Source: Eutreptiella sp. 'Long Island Sound 2002' (taxonomy: Eukaryota > Euglenozoa > Euglenophyceae > Eutreptiales > Eutreptiaceae). From it: DNA of 64,000 nucleotides. This document shows, piece by piece, positions 36,656 through 47,514 of the stretch; position 1 is the stretch's first letter; every line of letters begins with the position of its first letter. The translations under genes were made by a program, and so were the position numbers. The stretch covers positions 63,679,725-63,743,724 of the forward strand of contig OZ038383.1 of the NCBI GenBank assembly GCA_964036045.1. Reading direction: 5' to 3'. The notes under the pieces are model-generated. The model was given only the letters and a program-made list of their open reading frames with translations. It searched no databases and was not told where the DNA came from.

Positions 36656-37459
36656 TAGGCGCGCCAGGTGGCTACATAACCCCTGCCGCTTGGAATATTC
36701 CCGACACTTCAAAGGGGGGGACATATCAGAAGTGGCGCACAAGCGGGCCGGGTGGCTACATAAAGCTTGTCGCCTGGGGGGTCCCGAACGCTTTAGACTG
36801 GGGGAAAAAACTAGAGGAGGCCCACAAGCGGTTGTGGTGGATACATAACCCCTAGCACTTGTGGGGTCCCGAACGTTTCACAACGGGGAACACTATCACC
36901 AACGGCCCACAAGTGGGCCGGGTAGCTACATACCACCCTGCTGCCTCGGGGGGTTCCTAGCACTTCATAGCTCGAAACAACATCACAAGTGGCCCAAAAG
37001 TGGGCCGGCTGGCTACATAACCACTGCCGCCCGGGGGGTCCCTAACGCTTCAGAGCGCAGGACAAAACGAGAGGTGGCCCACAAGTGGTCCGGGTGGCTA
37101 CATAACCCGTGCCGCCCAGGGCATTCCCAACGCTTCACAGCGGGAAACAACATCAGAATTGGAGCACAAGTGGGCCGGGTAGCTACATAACCCGTGTTGC
37201 CTACGGGGTCGCGGACACTTCACATCGGTGCACGAAATTCAAAAGTGGCCCACAAGTGGGCCGGGTGGCTGCATAACCCCTGCCGCCTATGGGTCCCCAA
37301 CGCTTCAGAGGGGTGGACAAAATCAGAAGTGGCCCACAAGTGGTTAGGGTGGTTACATAACCCTTGCCGCCTCAGGTGTCCAGCAACTCACACTGGGGTA
37401 TAAAATCACAGATGGTCCACAAGTGGGCCGGGTGGCTACATAACCCTGGCCGCTGGGGC

Positions 37460-37473
37460 GGGGGGGGGGGGGG
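37460..37473 (+). repeat. Poly-G run (14 G) in an 85-bp monomer
   Basis: This is an expansion of the normal G stretch of the GGGGGGTCCCC block within one monomer. It shows how G runs may arise from this repeat. Confidence 0.85.
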
Positions 37474-39625
37474 TCCCAATGATTAAGAGTGTGAGACAAA
37501 ATCATAGGTGGCCCACAAGTGGGCCGGGAGGCTACATAACCCCTGCCTCCCACGGGTCCCCAACACTTCAAAGAATGGGATAAAATTGGGCAAGTGCACC
37601 GGATGGCTACATAACCCTTGCTGCTTGGAGGGTCTCCCACGTTTCAGAGCGGGGGGCACAATCACAAGTGGCCCACAAGCGACCCGGCTGGCTAGATGAC
37701 CCTTGCCGCCTGTGGGGATTCCGAACGCTTCAAAGCGGGGGATGGAATTAGCAGTGGTCCACAAGTGGGGCCGGGTGGCTACATAACCCGTAGATCCTAG
37801 AGGGTCCCCAAACACTTTAGAGTGGGGTACACAATCTGGAGGGACCCACAAGTGGGCTGCGTGGGCACATAACCCCTGCCGCCTAGGGGGTCCCTAACGG
37901 TTCACAGGGGGCACAAAATGAAAAGAGGCCAACGAGAGCGCTAAGTGGCGACGTAACCCCTGCCATCTAGGGGGTCCCCGACGCTTCAGATGGGTGGACA
38001 AAATCACAGGTGGCGCACAAGTGGGCCGGGTGGCTACATAGCCTCAGCCGCCGGGGAGGGTCCCCAATGCTTTAGAGCGAGAGACAAAATCAGAAGTGGC
38101 CCACAAGTGGGCTGGGAGGCTACATATGCCCTGCCTGACGAGGGTCCCCAACACTTTACAGAATGGGATAAAATCGGAAGTTGCAAAGAACTGTGCCGGT
38201 TGGCTACAGAACCATTCCTGCATGGAGGGTCTCCAACGTTTTCAGAGCGACGGACAAAATCACAAGTGAATCAGAAGTGACTGGGAGACTAGACAACCCT
38301 CGCCGCTTGCGGGAGTTCCCAACACTTCAGAGCGGGAGAGAGAATAAGCACTTGGCAACAAGTGGGGCCGGGTGGCTACATAACCCTTACATCTTAGGGG
38401 GTCCCAAACGCGTTGCAGTGGGGATCAAAATCAGAAGTGGCACACAAGTGGGCTGGATGGATAGATAACCCCTGCCGCCGAGGGTGTCCACAACGGATGA
38501 GAGCGGGGCACACAACGAAAAGAGGCCCACAAGAGCGCCAATTGGCTACATAACACTCGCCTGAAGGGTCCCCAACACTTCACCGTGGGGGACAAAATCA
38601 GAAGTAGCCCGCAAGTGGGCCCGTTGGCTACATAACTCTTTCCGCTTGGGGTAGAACCACCGCCTCAAAGCGGCGGTCAAAATCAGAAGTGCTGCACAAG
38701 TGGGCCGCGTGGCAACCTAACCTGTGCCCCCCTTGGGAGTCCCCAAGGATTCACATCGTGGGACAAAATCACACGCAACCCACAAGTAGGCTGGGTGGCT
38801 ACACAACCCTTATCATGTGTGGCGTGCCGAACGCATTGGAGCAGGGGACAAAATCAGCAGCGGCCCACGCGTGGACCGGGTGGCCACATATACCCTGCCG
38901 CATGGGGGGTTCCCAATGCTTCACAGCGGGGGACAAAATCAGAAGTGGGCAAAAGGCGGGCCTAATGGGTACATAACCCCCGCCGCTTGGGAGATTCCCA
39001 ATGCTTCAAAGCGGGAGACAAAATCAGAGGTGGCCCACAAGTTGCGCGGGTGGCTACATAACCCCTGCCACCTATGGCCACCCAACACTTAAAAGAAGGG
39101 GACAAAATCAGCAGTGGCTCACAAGTGGGCTGGGTGGCTAGATAACACCCACATAGCCCTTCCGCTTGGGAGTACCCAAAGCTTTAGAGCGGGGGACAAA
39201 ATCAGAGTTGGCCCATAAGTGGGGCTGGTGGATACATAATCCATGCCGCCGAAGGGGCCACCAACACTTTAGAGCATGGAAGCAAATCACAAGTGGCCCA
39301 CATGTGGGCCGATTGGCTACAAAACACTTGCCGCCTCGGGGGTCCCCAACGCTTTAAAACGGGGGGAAAATCAGAAGTGTCCCCAAAATTGCGCGGGATG
39401 GCCACTGAACCCGAACCGCCTAGGGGGTCCCAAACGCTTCGAAGCAAGAGACAAAATCACAGCTAGCCCACAAGTGGGCCACTTGGCTACACAACCCCTG
39501 CCGCTTGAGGGGGTCCCCAACACTCTGAAGCCGGGGACAAAATTAGAGGTGGCTCGCAAGTGGGCCAGGTGCCTGAATAACAAGTGCCGTATGGGGGGTC
39601 CCCAACGCTTCACAGCGGGGGACGT

Positions 39626-39694
39626 AGTGGGAGAGAGAGGGGGGGGGGGGGGGGAGAGACATAGAGAGAGAGGGAGAGAGAGAGAGAGAGAGAG
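39626..39694 (+). repeat. GA microsatellite 1 with 16-G run
   Basis: An imperfect (GA)n tract interrupted by 16 G at 39639-39654 and by ACATAG. It follows an 85-bp monomer and precedes spacer copy 1, in the same arrangement as the other four tracts. Confidence 0.9.
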
Positions 39695-40069
39695 CTACCG
39701 ATGGCCGCCACCCAATGAATCCACTTCGTCAAATGTAACCAAACGCATTTACTACAAGATCTCTTTCAACAAAATGAGGACCTAAAGAACCCGGAAGAAT
39801 TAACAGCTCACAGCTATTCACAAAACACATTATAATAAGAGCGACATCCAGTCAATCAACAAACTGCACTAAATTCAAATAGTGCAGACTGCAAGCTAAC
39901 TATTTCTGTGAAACAACCTGTATCACTTGAGGCTTAACACCTGACAGTTCAAGGGGACTTCAAATGCATAAACCCCGTGCAATGGGTGAAGAAAATCGAG
40001 AAGGTGGGGGCATATTGACGTGGCGAAAAATCAGTGGTGGTCGTCCGTGGGTGTAATCGGCTCTCCGGA
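39695..40069 (+). repeat. ~375-bp spacer, copy 1
   Basis: Starts with CTACCGATGGCCGCCACCCA and ends with GGCTCTCCGGA just before 85-bp monomers resume. Five copies exist in the window, always after a GA tract. It contains CAATGAGGTAAGAAAAT-like sequence near its end in the other copies (here GTGAAGAAAAT), reminiscent of a 5' splice site. It could be a relic of transcribed sequence, but no ORF is conserved across copies. Confidence 0.85.
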
Positions 40070-41025
40070 CGACAAAATTGGAGGTGGCCCAAAAGTGGGC
40101 TTGGGGGGTCCACAAGCCCTATTGCCTGTGGGGTCGCCAACGCTTAAGAGTGGAGGACAAAATTATAATTGGTGCGCAAGTGGGCCCGGTGCCTACATAA
40201 GCCTTGCCGCCTCGGGGATCCCCCATGCTCTAAAGCGGGGGGCGTAATGAGAGGTGGCTCACAAGTGGGCCGGGTGGCTACATAGCCCTTGCCGCTTGGG
40301 GGGTCCCCAACGCTTCATAGAGGGGGACAAAATCAGGAGTGGCCCAGAAGTGGGCCGGGTGGCTACCTAACCCTTACCGCTTTCGGGGGGCCCGACGCTT
40401 CAAAGTGGGGGATAAAATCAGGAGTGGCGCACAAGAGGGCCGGGTGGCTACATAACTCGTGCCGCTTGCGAGATCCGCAATGCTTCACAAGGAGGACACG
40501 GTCAAAGGTGGCTCACAAGTGGGCTGGGTCGCTAGACAACACCCACATAACCCGTGCCGCTTGGGAGTCCCCAAATATTGAGAGCGGGGGACAAAATCAC
40601 AGTTGGCCCATAAGTGGGGCAGGTGGAGACATAACCCTTGCCGCCGAAAGGGTCACCAACACTTCAGAGCATGCAAGCAAATCACAAGTGGCCCACATGT
40701 GGGCCGATTGGCTACAAAACACTTGCCGCCTCAGGGGTCCCCAACGCTTTAAAACGGGGGGGAAATCAGAAGTGCCCCCAAAAGTGCGATGGATGGCTAA
40801 AAACCCCGTACCGCCTCGGGGGTCCCAAACGCTTGGAAGCAAGAGACAAAATCACAGCTAGCCCACAAGTGGGCCGCTTGGCTACACAACCCGTGCCGCT
40901 TGAGGGGGTCCCCAACACTCTGGAGCCAGGGACAAAATCGGAGGTGGCTCGCAAGTGGGCGAGGTGCCTACATAGCAAGTGCCGGATGGGGGGTCCCCAA
41001 TGCTTCAAAGCAGGGGACGTAATGG

Positions 41026-41029
<4 letters not shown>

Positions 41030-41076
<47 letters not shown>

Positions 41077-41077
41077 G

Positions 41078-41138
<61 letters not shown>
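41030..41138 (+). repeat. GA microsatellite 2
   Basis: About 105 bp of (GA)n with an interruption (GCGAGAGAGGGGCAAAG) near 41068. Precedes spacer copy 2. It is only ~1.4 kb from tract 1, so the unit between them is shortened. Confidence 0.95.
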
Positions 41139-41140
<2 letters not shown>

Positions 41141-41513
41141 ACCGATGGCCGCCACCCAATGAATCCACTTCGTCAAATGTAACCAAACGCATTTACTACA
41201 AGAGCTTTGTCAACAAAATGAGGACCTAAAGAACCCGGAAGAAATAACAGCTCACAGCTGTTCACAGAACACATTATAATATCAGCGATAGCCAGTCAAT
41301 CAACGAAGTGCACTAAATGCAAATAGTGCACACTGCAAGCTAACTACATCTGTGAAACTACCTGGATCACTTGAGGCTTAACACCTGACAGTTCAAGCGG
41401 ACTTCCAATGCATAAACTCTGTGCAATGAGGTAAGAAAATTGAGAAGGTGGGGGCATGTTGACGTGGCGAAAAATCAGTGGTGGTCGTCCGTCTGTGAAA
41501 TCGGCTCTCCGGA
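41139..41513 (+). repeat. ~375-bp spacer, copy 2
   Basis: Same start and end landmarks as copy 1 and very similar sequence throughout. One 85-bp fragment follows, which is then cut by the 41547-42215 insertion. Confidence 0.88.
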
Positions 41514-41677
41514 CGACAAAATCAGAGGTGGCCCAAAAGTGGGCTTACGCTCATGGGTAGCAGCCGCCGTAGCCACGGGTGGTCCCCCCCAAGGAGGACC
41601 GCTGCCGGCACCGAGCCGTCGCACCAGTAAAACCTTTTGCAGTCAATGATGGACCGCAAGACCCGTAATCATAAAAA

Positions 41678-41767
41678 GTGTTCATAATTTGTGTTCATAA
41701 AACGCGTTCATGATTCACAAATTGGCAACACGGCGTTTTGTGACGGAAGTTTTCGAATTATGAACAC
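41678..41767. repeat. Palindromic segment inside the 0.67-kb insertion
   Basis: GTGTTCATAATTT at 41678-41690 pairs with GAATTATGAACAC at 41755-41767 (12 of 13). Further GTTCAT/ATGAAC copies lie nearby on both sides. The pattern is that of a small foldback or MITE-like piece nested in the larger insertion. Confidence 0.6.
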
Positions 41768-41812
41768 GCGAATTATGAACAACATATGAACACAAAAATG
41801 CAGACTACAAAC

Positions 41813-42052
41813 CTGCAGCACCTGAGCCCAAATTTGGCCCCGGGCAACGATAACCTTGTCCCCCGTGACGGCCATGCCGATGATCCATAGGAAGGCGGGT
41901 GTTCTCCCCTTTACCCGTTGGTTCAATAGCCCAACCGATAGCTGCGACCAATTGCCACCGGCGCAAAGATACCCGTCACCCCGCACCACAAAGGTGAGGG
42001 GGTGGATCAAGTCACTAGACAGGCACAGGCAGAGGGCTGGCCGGGATTGCAC
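41813..42052 (-). pseudogene. Possible captured exon, RCC1-like propeller fragment (tentative)
   Basis: The minus-strand frame encodes a protein-like stretch with VVRGDGYLCAGGNWSQLSVG and later WIIGMAVTGDKVIVARG. This alternates Gly-rich turns and hydrophobic strands in the manner of RCC1 or other beta-propeller repeats. It ends at CTGCAG followed by GTTTGTAG, a possible splice donor, after which the composition becomes non-coding. It sits wholly inside the element with inverted ends, so transposon capture of a host exon is a reasonable inference. The family assignment is weak and rests on pattern only. Confidence 0.25.
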
Positions 42053-44134
42053 GTATTGTGCCCACGACCATAGGGGCCAACAGCGACCCGACTACGGAGG
42101 GTCGGCACATTCCACCGGGGGGGACAACGCAAGCGGAGCGGTCAATGACTTCCAAGTTGCGTCAAATTGGTCCCGTGTGGGGATGGGCTGTGGGAAGGGC
42201 TACCCGATGCGAGCGGTGTTGGGGGGTCCACAAGCCCTACTGCCTGTGGGGTCGCCAACACTTGAGAGTGGGGGACAAAAGTATAATTGGCGCGCAAGTG
42301 GGCCCGGTGCCTACATAAGCCTTGCCGCCTCGGGGGTCCCCAATGCTCTAAAGCGGGGGGGCGTAATGAGAGGTGGCTCACAAGTGGGCCGGGTGGCTAC
42401 ATAGCCCTTGCCGCTTGGGGGGTCCCCAACGCTTCATAGAGGGGGACAAAATCAGCATTGGCCGAGAAGTGGGCCGGGTGGCTACCTAACCCTTACCGCC
42501 TTCGTGGTGCCCGACGCTTCAAAGTGGGGGATAAAATCAGGAGTGGCGCACAAGAGGGCCGGGTGGCTACATGACTCGTGCCGCTTGGGGAATCCCCAAT
42601 GCTTCAGAACGGAGGACACGGTCAAAGGTGGCGCCCAAGTGGGCGGGGTGGCTACATAACCCGTGCCACTTATGGGGTTTCCAACGCTTCAGAGAGGGGG
42701 GGGGAAACAGAGGTGGCCCACCAATGGGCTCAGTGGCTACATAACCCATGCCGCCTAGGAGGACCCCAACGCTTCAAAGCGGGGGATCAAATCAGAAATG
42801 GGTCAAAAGTGGCCCACGTGTCTACGTAAGCCCTGCTGCTTGGGGGGTCACGAACACTTCATAGCCGGGAACAAAATTAGCAGCGGCACAAACGTGGGCC
42901 GGCCGCCTTCGAGGTCCCCAACACTTCATAGCGGGGAACAAAATCAGAGGTCGCTTCCAATTTGGGCAAAATAGCTAGACAACTCCTGCCACTTGGAAAG
43001 TCCGCAACGCTTCAGAGCGGGGGATAGAATCAGCAGTTGCCAACACGTGGGGCCGGGTGGCTACATAACCCTTAGATCCCAAGGGGTCCCAAACGCTTTA
43101 GTGTGGGGGACAAAATCAGAAGTGGCCCACAAGCGGGCCCTTGGGACATAACTCGTGCCGCTGGGGGTATTTGCACCGCCTCAAAGCGGCGGACAAAATC
43201 AGAAGTGCTGCAAAAGTGGGCCGTGTGGCAACCTATTCTATGCCCCCCTTGGGAGTCCCCAACGCTGCACAACGTGGGACAAAATCACACGTAGGCTGGG
43301 TAGCTACACAACCCCAATCAGGTGTGGCGTGCCGAACGCTTTAGAGCGGGGGACAAAATCAGCAGCGGCCCACACGTGCGCCGGGTGGCCACATATACCC
43401 CGCCGCATGGGGGGCTCCCAATGCCTCACAGCGGGGGACAAAATCAGAAGTGGGCAAAAGGCGGGCCTAATGGGTACATAACCCCCGCCGCTTGGGAGAT
43501 TCCCAATGCTTCAAAGCGGGAGACAAAAGCAGGGGTGGCCCACAAGTTGCGCGGGTGGCTACATAACCCCTGCCACCTATGGCGACCCAACACTTAAGAG
43601 CGGGGGACAAAAAGAGCAGTGGCTCACAAGTGGGCTGGGTGGCTAGATAAAACCCACATAACCCCTGCCGCTTGGGAGTCCCCAAAGCCTTAGAGCCGGG
43701 GACAAAATCAGAGTTGACCCGCAAGTGGGGCAGGTGGATACATAATCCTTGCCGCCGAAGGGGTCCCCAACACTTTAGAGCATGGAAGCAAAGCACAAGT
43801 GGCCCACATGTGGGCCGATGGGCTACAAAACACTTGCCGCCTCGGGGGTCCCCAACGCTTCAAAACGGGGGGAAAATCACAAGCGCCCCCAAAAGTGCGC
43901 TGGATGGCTACAAAACTCGTACCGCCTAGGGGGTCCCAAACGCTTGGAAGCAAGAGACAAAATCACAGCTAGCCCACAAGTGGGCCACTTGGCTACACAA
44001 CCCCTACCGCTTGAGGGGGTCCCCAACACTCTGAAGCCGGGGACAAAATTAGAGGTGGCTCGCAAGTGGGCCGCGTGCCTACATAACAAGTGCCGTATGG
44101 GGGGTCCCCAACGCTTCAAAGCAGGCAACGTAAT

Positions 44135-44205
<71 letters not shown>
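44135..44205 (+). repeat. GA microsatellite 3
   Basis: Pure (GA)n of ~70 bp, the least interrupted of the five, followed directly by spacer copy 3. Confidence 0.95.
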
Positions 44206-44207
<2 letters not shown>

Positions 44208-44579
44208 ACCGATGGCCGCCACCCAATGAATCCACTTCGTCAAATGTAACCAAATGCATTCACTACTAGATATTTTTCAAGAAAAGGAGGACCTAAAGAA
44301 CCCGAGGAAATTACAGCTCACAGCTGTTCACAGAACACATTATGATATCAGCGATAGCCAGTCAATCAACGAAGTGCACTAAATGCAAATAGTGCAGACT
44401 TCAAGCTAACTATTTCTGTGAAACAACTTGGATCACTTGAGGCTTAACACCTGACAGTTCAAGCGGACTTCCAATGCATAAACTGTGTGCAATGAGGTAA
44501 GAAAATCGAGAAGGTGGGGGCATGTTGACGTGGCGAGAAATCAGTGGTGGTCGTCCGTGGGTGAAATCAGCTCTCCGGA
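44206..44579 (+). repeat. ~375-bp spacer, copy 3
   Basis: Same landmarks as the other spacers, with CAATGAGGTAAGAAAATCG near its end. Its GA tract lies 7.1 kb before tract 4. Subtracting the LINE and one target-site copy leaves ~2.48 kb, the normal unit length. Confidence 0.88.
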
Positions 44580-45475
44580 CGACAAAATCAGAGGTGGCCC
44601 AAAAGTGGGCTTGGGTGGTCCACAAGCCCTACTGCTTGTGGGGTCGCCAACACTTGAGAGTGGGGGACAAAATTATAATTGGCGCGCAAGTGGGCCCGGT
44701 GCATTAATAAGCCTTGCCGCCTCGGGGGTCCCCAATGCTCTAAAGCGGGGGGCGTAATGAGAGGTGGCTCACAAGTGGGCCGGGTGGCTACATAGCCCTT
44801 GCCGCTTGGGGGGTCCCCAACGCTTCATAGAGGGGGACAAAATCAGCACTTGCCCAGAAGTGGGCCGGGTGGTTACCTAACCCTTACCGCCTTCGTGGAG
44901 CCCGACGCTTCAAAGTGGGGGATAAAATCAGGAGTGGCGCACAAGAGGGCCGGGTGGCTACATAACTCGTGCCGCTTGGGGAATCCCCAATGCTTCACAA
45001 GGAGGACACGGTCAAAGATGGCGCACAAGTGGGCGGGGTGGCTACATAACTCGTGCCACTTATGGGGTTTCCAACGTTTCAGAGAGGGGGGAAAAAATAG
45101 AGGTGGCCCACCAACGGGCTCAGTGGCTACATAACCCCTGCCGCCTAGGAGGACCCCAACGCTTCAAAGCGGGGGACAAAATCAGAAATGGGTCAAAAGT
45201 GGCCCGGGTGGCTACGTAAACCCTGCTGCTTGGGGGGTCCCGAACACTTCATAGCGGGGAACAAAATCAGCAGCACCACACATTTGGGCTGGGTGGCTAC
45301 CTAAAAAATGCCGCCTTCGAGGTCCCCAACACTTCATAGCGGGAAACGAAATCAGCGGTCGCCTCAAATTGGGCAAAATAGCTAGACAACCCCTACCACT
45401 TGGAAAGTCCGCAACGCTTCAGGGCGGGGGATAGAATCAGCAGTTGCCAACAAGTGGGGCCGGGTGGCTACATAA

Positions 45476-45482
45476 GCCTTAG
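45476..45482 (+). repeat. LINE target-site duplication, left copy
   Basis: GCCTTAG, matching 50109-50115. In the uninterrupted equivalents near 52640 and 55110 this heptamer occurs once, in ATAAGCCTTAGATCCC. Confidence 0.88.
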
Positions 45483-45811
45483 GCTCAATCATGGTCGGTC
45501 ACAGATACTGGATGCCCCCGCCCAGGCAATTCCAGCCAATGTTCCAGGTGTTGTCCACAATCAACTGCTATGCTACATCCAGTCGTTAAGACACAGCCTG
45601 ATATGTACACGAGCATCCGACATGCCGCTTCCTGGAAGCGGGTGCACACTGGGAGCAAGCGGCAGCTGCCAAGCCTGATAGCATAACATATAACCTTCGT
45701 GTGCCAGCGCCAAACACATAGGGCACCTGTCGTGTCAGAACAAATAGGGCATCACAATGAACAAAACCAAGTATGGTGCCCAGCGTCACAACAACCCAAA
45801 AGCAAAGTGCC
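45483..45811 (-). other. 3' untranslated end of the LINE
   Basis: About 330 bp between the last stop of the element and its 3' junction, with no coding signal and no A tail. The terminal bases may form the structure recognised by the reverse transcriptase, as in other tail-less LINEs, but that is inference. Confidence 0.6.
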
Positions 45812-46654
45812 CTAGGAATAACCCCGTTCACTGCAGGAGGTCGAGGGGCTCCGATTCCCGTCCCCGTTGTATGCGGCGTCAGGCGCCGGTGGGGGAGTTT
45901 GGGTCTCTGTGGATCCGTGCTCGCTGCAGGACGTTGAAGGGCTGCGCCTCCTCCCCCTTGTATGCGTGATCCTGTCACAAAATGGGGTTGTGGGGGTCCC
46001 CGGCCCTTCCGAGTGATTGGTGACTGTGGGAACACTCGACAGGTGGCTGTGCGTAGACTCCTCGCTCCTCGGGCTGTTTGGCATCTCAATTAAACCGAAT
46101 TGCAGCCACACAGCATTCTCATGCCCCTGATCCGAAGGGACATCCGGGGTTTCCTCTCTTGGTCCTGGTGAAGCAATACACTGCTCAAAATTCAGTACGA
46201 TTGGGCGCGGGTGGGGCACACCCCGGGGGGGGGGGGGGGGACTCCGAGCCGCTACCTGGCGTGCCCGTTTGGGGCGCTGCCCTGCCGCTTGGACCCTGGG
46301 GGTCTTCCGAGCTGGGTACAGGGGGTTGCTGAGTCTACCATTGTTAGCCAGGGTGTCGGCCTGCCCGTTACCTTCCACATTCACGTGGGAGGGAACTTTC
46401 ACCCACAGAATATCTTGAAAAGTGGAATCCAAAAGCTGCAGTAGCTCTTTCCAAAGAGGGATATTTGACACAGGTCCCGCCGATCCCACCCAACCTCTCG
46501 CCTGCCACCGGCGCGCCGCTCGCTGCGCCCCTTTAAGGACATACTCAGAATCCGTGCAGATGGCAATCTTAGGCTCATCGGCATGCAGCCGTAGGGCCTG
46601 CAGTGCCGCCAGGAGTTCTGCCGCGCTAATAGTTTGTTTCATGTGCAGCGGCAC
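45812..46654 (-). pseudogene. LINE polyprotein, RNase H remainder and Pro/Ser tail (frameshifted)
   Basis: This frame carries the later RNase H acidic residues: Glu in ISAAELLAAL, Asp in ICTDSEYVL and Asp in GNGQADTLAN, with the typical VPSHVNVEGN approach. The first Asp (FTDGS) lies in the preceding frame, so an indel between about 46660 and 46720 separates two parts of one domain. After RNase H comes an unusual ~150-residue tail. It is rich in Pro, Ser, Thr and Arg, with a Pro run read across the 16-G tract at 46225-46240. It also contains two copies of RSPSTSCSE(H/R)G. The tail resembles no domain I know and may be element-specific. Confidence 0.85.
46225..46240 (+). repeat. Poly-G run (16 G) inside the LINE
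   Basis: Sixteen consecutive G, read as Pro codons on the coding (minus) strand. Such a run is prone to slippage and is a likely place for length differences between copies or for sequencing error. Confidence 0.85.
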
Positions 46655-47514
46655 TGGGTTAACAGCGAAACTGGGAGGGTTGAAAAGACCCCATAGCCCC
46701 CCACATAACCAAGCCCCTCGAAGCGCTCTGATGAGCCATCTGTAAAGACCAACATATATCCCTGGTCTTCAAGGCTGTGAAGGTGAGCAATCAGTTTGTG
46801 TAGTGAGCGCATCTTGCGTTCGAGTCTGCGTTTGGCACGCAGCTGTGCTTTGGTGGGGGGCGGTGTGGGGGGGGTGGGCTCAAGCTGCGGTCTGTCCGCT
46901 GAATCCCCCCGCCGGAGAGACATGAGCAGATCCAGGAAGGCGGACAATTGTTCTGGACGGATTCCATGTGCTTTGGATTGCTGCCACCTGTGCAGCAACT
47001 GTCCGTAGACTTTTAAGAAGTAGGATGTCGAGCGAAAAGAATTGTGCTCTTTTGCGGCTTTACAGCGGATGGCCCAGTTGGCCTCTATCGCTGCCCAGCC
47101 CAATTGTCCAGGAAGGAGATGCAGAGACTTTGCAGGGTGGTGTTCAATCAGTTCCGCCACCGATGATATGTGCTTCCCACCAACGACATAAGGGGGGAAG
47201 CATTGGTCGATGATGGGAAAAACGAAAGGTAGAAATTTGCAGTGCAGCATCATATGGGCCATAGTTTCAGGCACGTGGCACAAGGGGCAAAGCAGGCGGT
47301 CAGGCTTCCAAGACTTAAGCCTGTCTCCTACCGGTTGTTTACGCCACAGCGTTTTTCGAATAAAATCTATGTCAGATGTCGGCAGTCTGCAAGACATCAG
47401 AGCTTGCCAGACCTCATCCGGCTGGCGCCGTTCCCTGTTCCTAGGGTAGGACATCACGGCGAGGGCTGGGCCTCTCTGCCAATCAGAGATCAGTGATGAC
47501 ACATCACAGGGCGT
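46639..47514 (-). pseudogene. LINE polyprotein, zf-RVT region and start of RNase H (after in-frame TAG)
   Basis: This stretch continues in exactly the same frame as the reverse-transcriptase ORF, beyond the TAG at 47515-47517. It has no ATG near its start (the first start-like codon is GTG at 47502), which supports one original polyprotein. It includes WRKQPVGDRLKSWKPDRLLC followed by CPLCHVPETMAHMMLHC, the zinc-knuckle pattern of zf-RVT domains. An alpha-helical connector follows, then FTDGSSERFEGLGYVGGYGV, the first strands and first catalytic Asp of RNase H. The frame then runs into a premature TGA after an indel. Confidence 0.88.

Larger units (their letters stand above)
41547..42215. mobile_element. 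~0.67-kb insertion with imperfect terminal inverted repeats
   Basis: Undisturbed copies read straight through from GTGGGCTT to GGGGGGTCCACAAGCCC (for example near 44610 and 51770). Here they are separated by 669 bp of unrelated sequence. The left end begins ACGCTCATGGGTAGC; the right end finishes GCTACCCGATGCGAGCG. Their reverse complements match apart from small indels, which suggests a DNA-transposon-like element without its own transposase. Only a TT is clearly repeated at the junctions, so target-site duplication length is unclear. The interior holds a palindromic segment and a possible gene fragment on the minus strand. Confidence 0.6.

Noticed and set aside
41026-41182. Arg/Glu (RERERE) and Ser/Leu (SLSLSL) peptides over GA tracts
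   Set aside because: These are translations of a dinucleotide microsatellite, present wherever the tract occurs.
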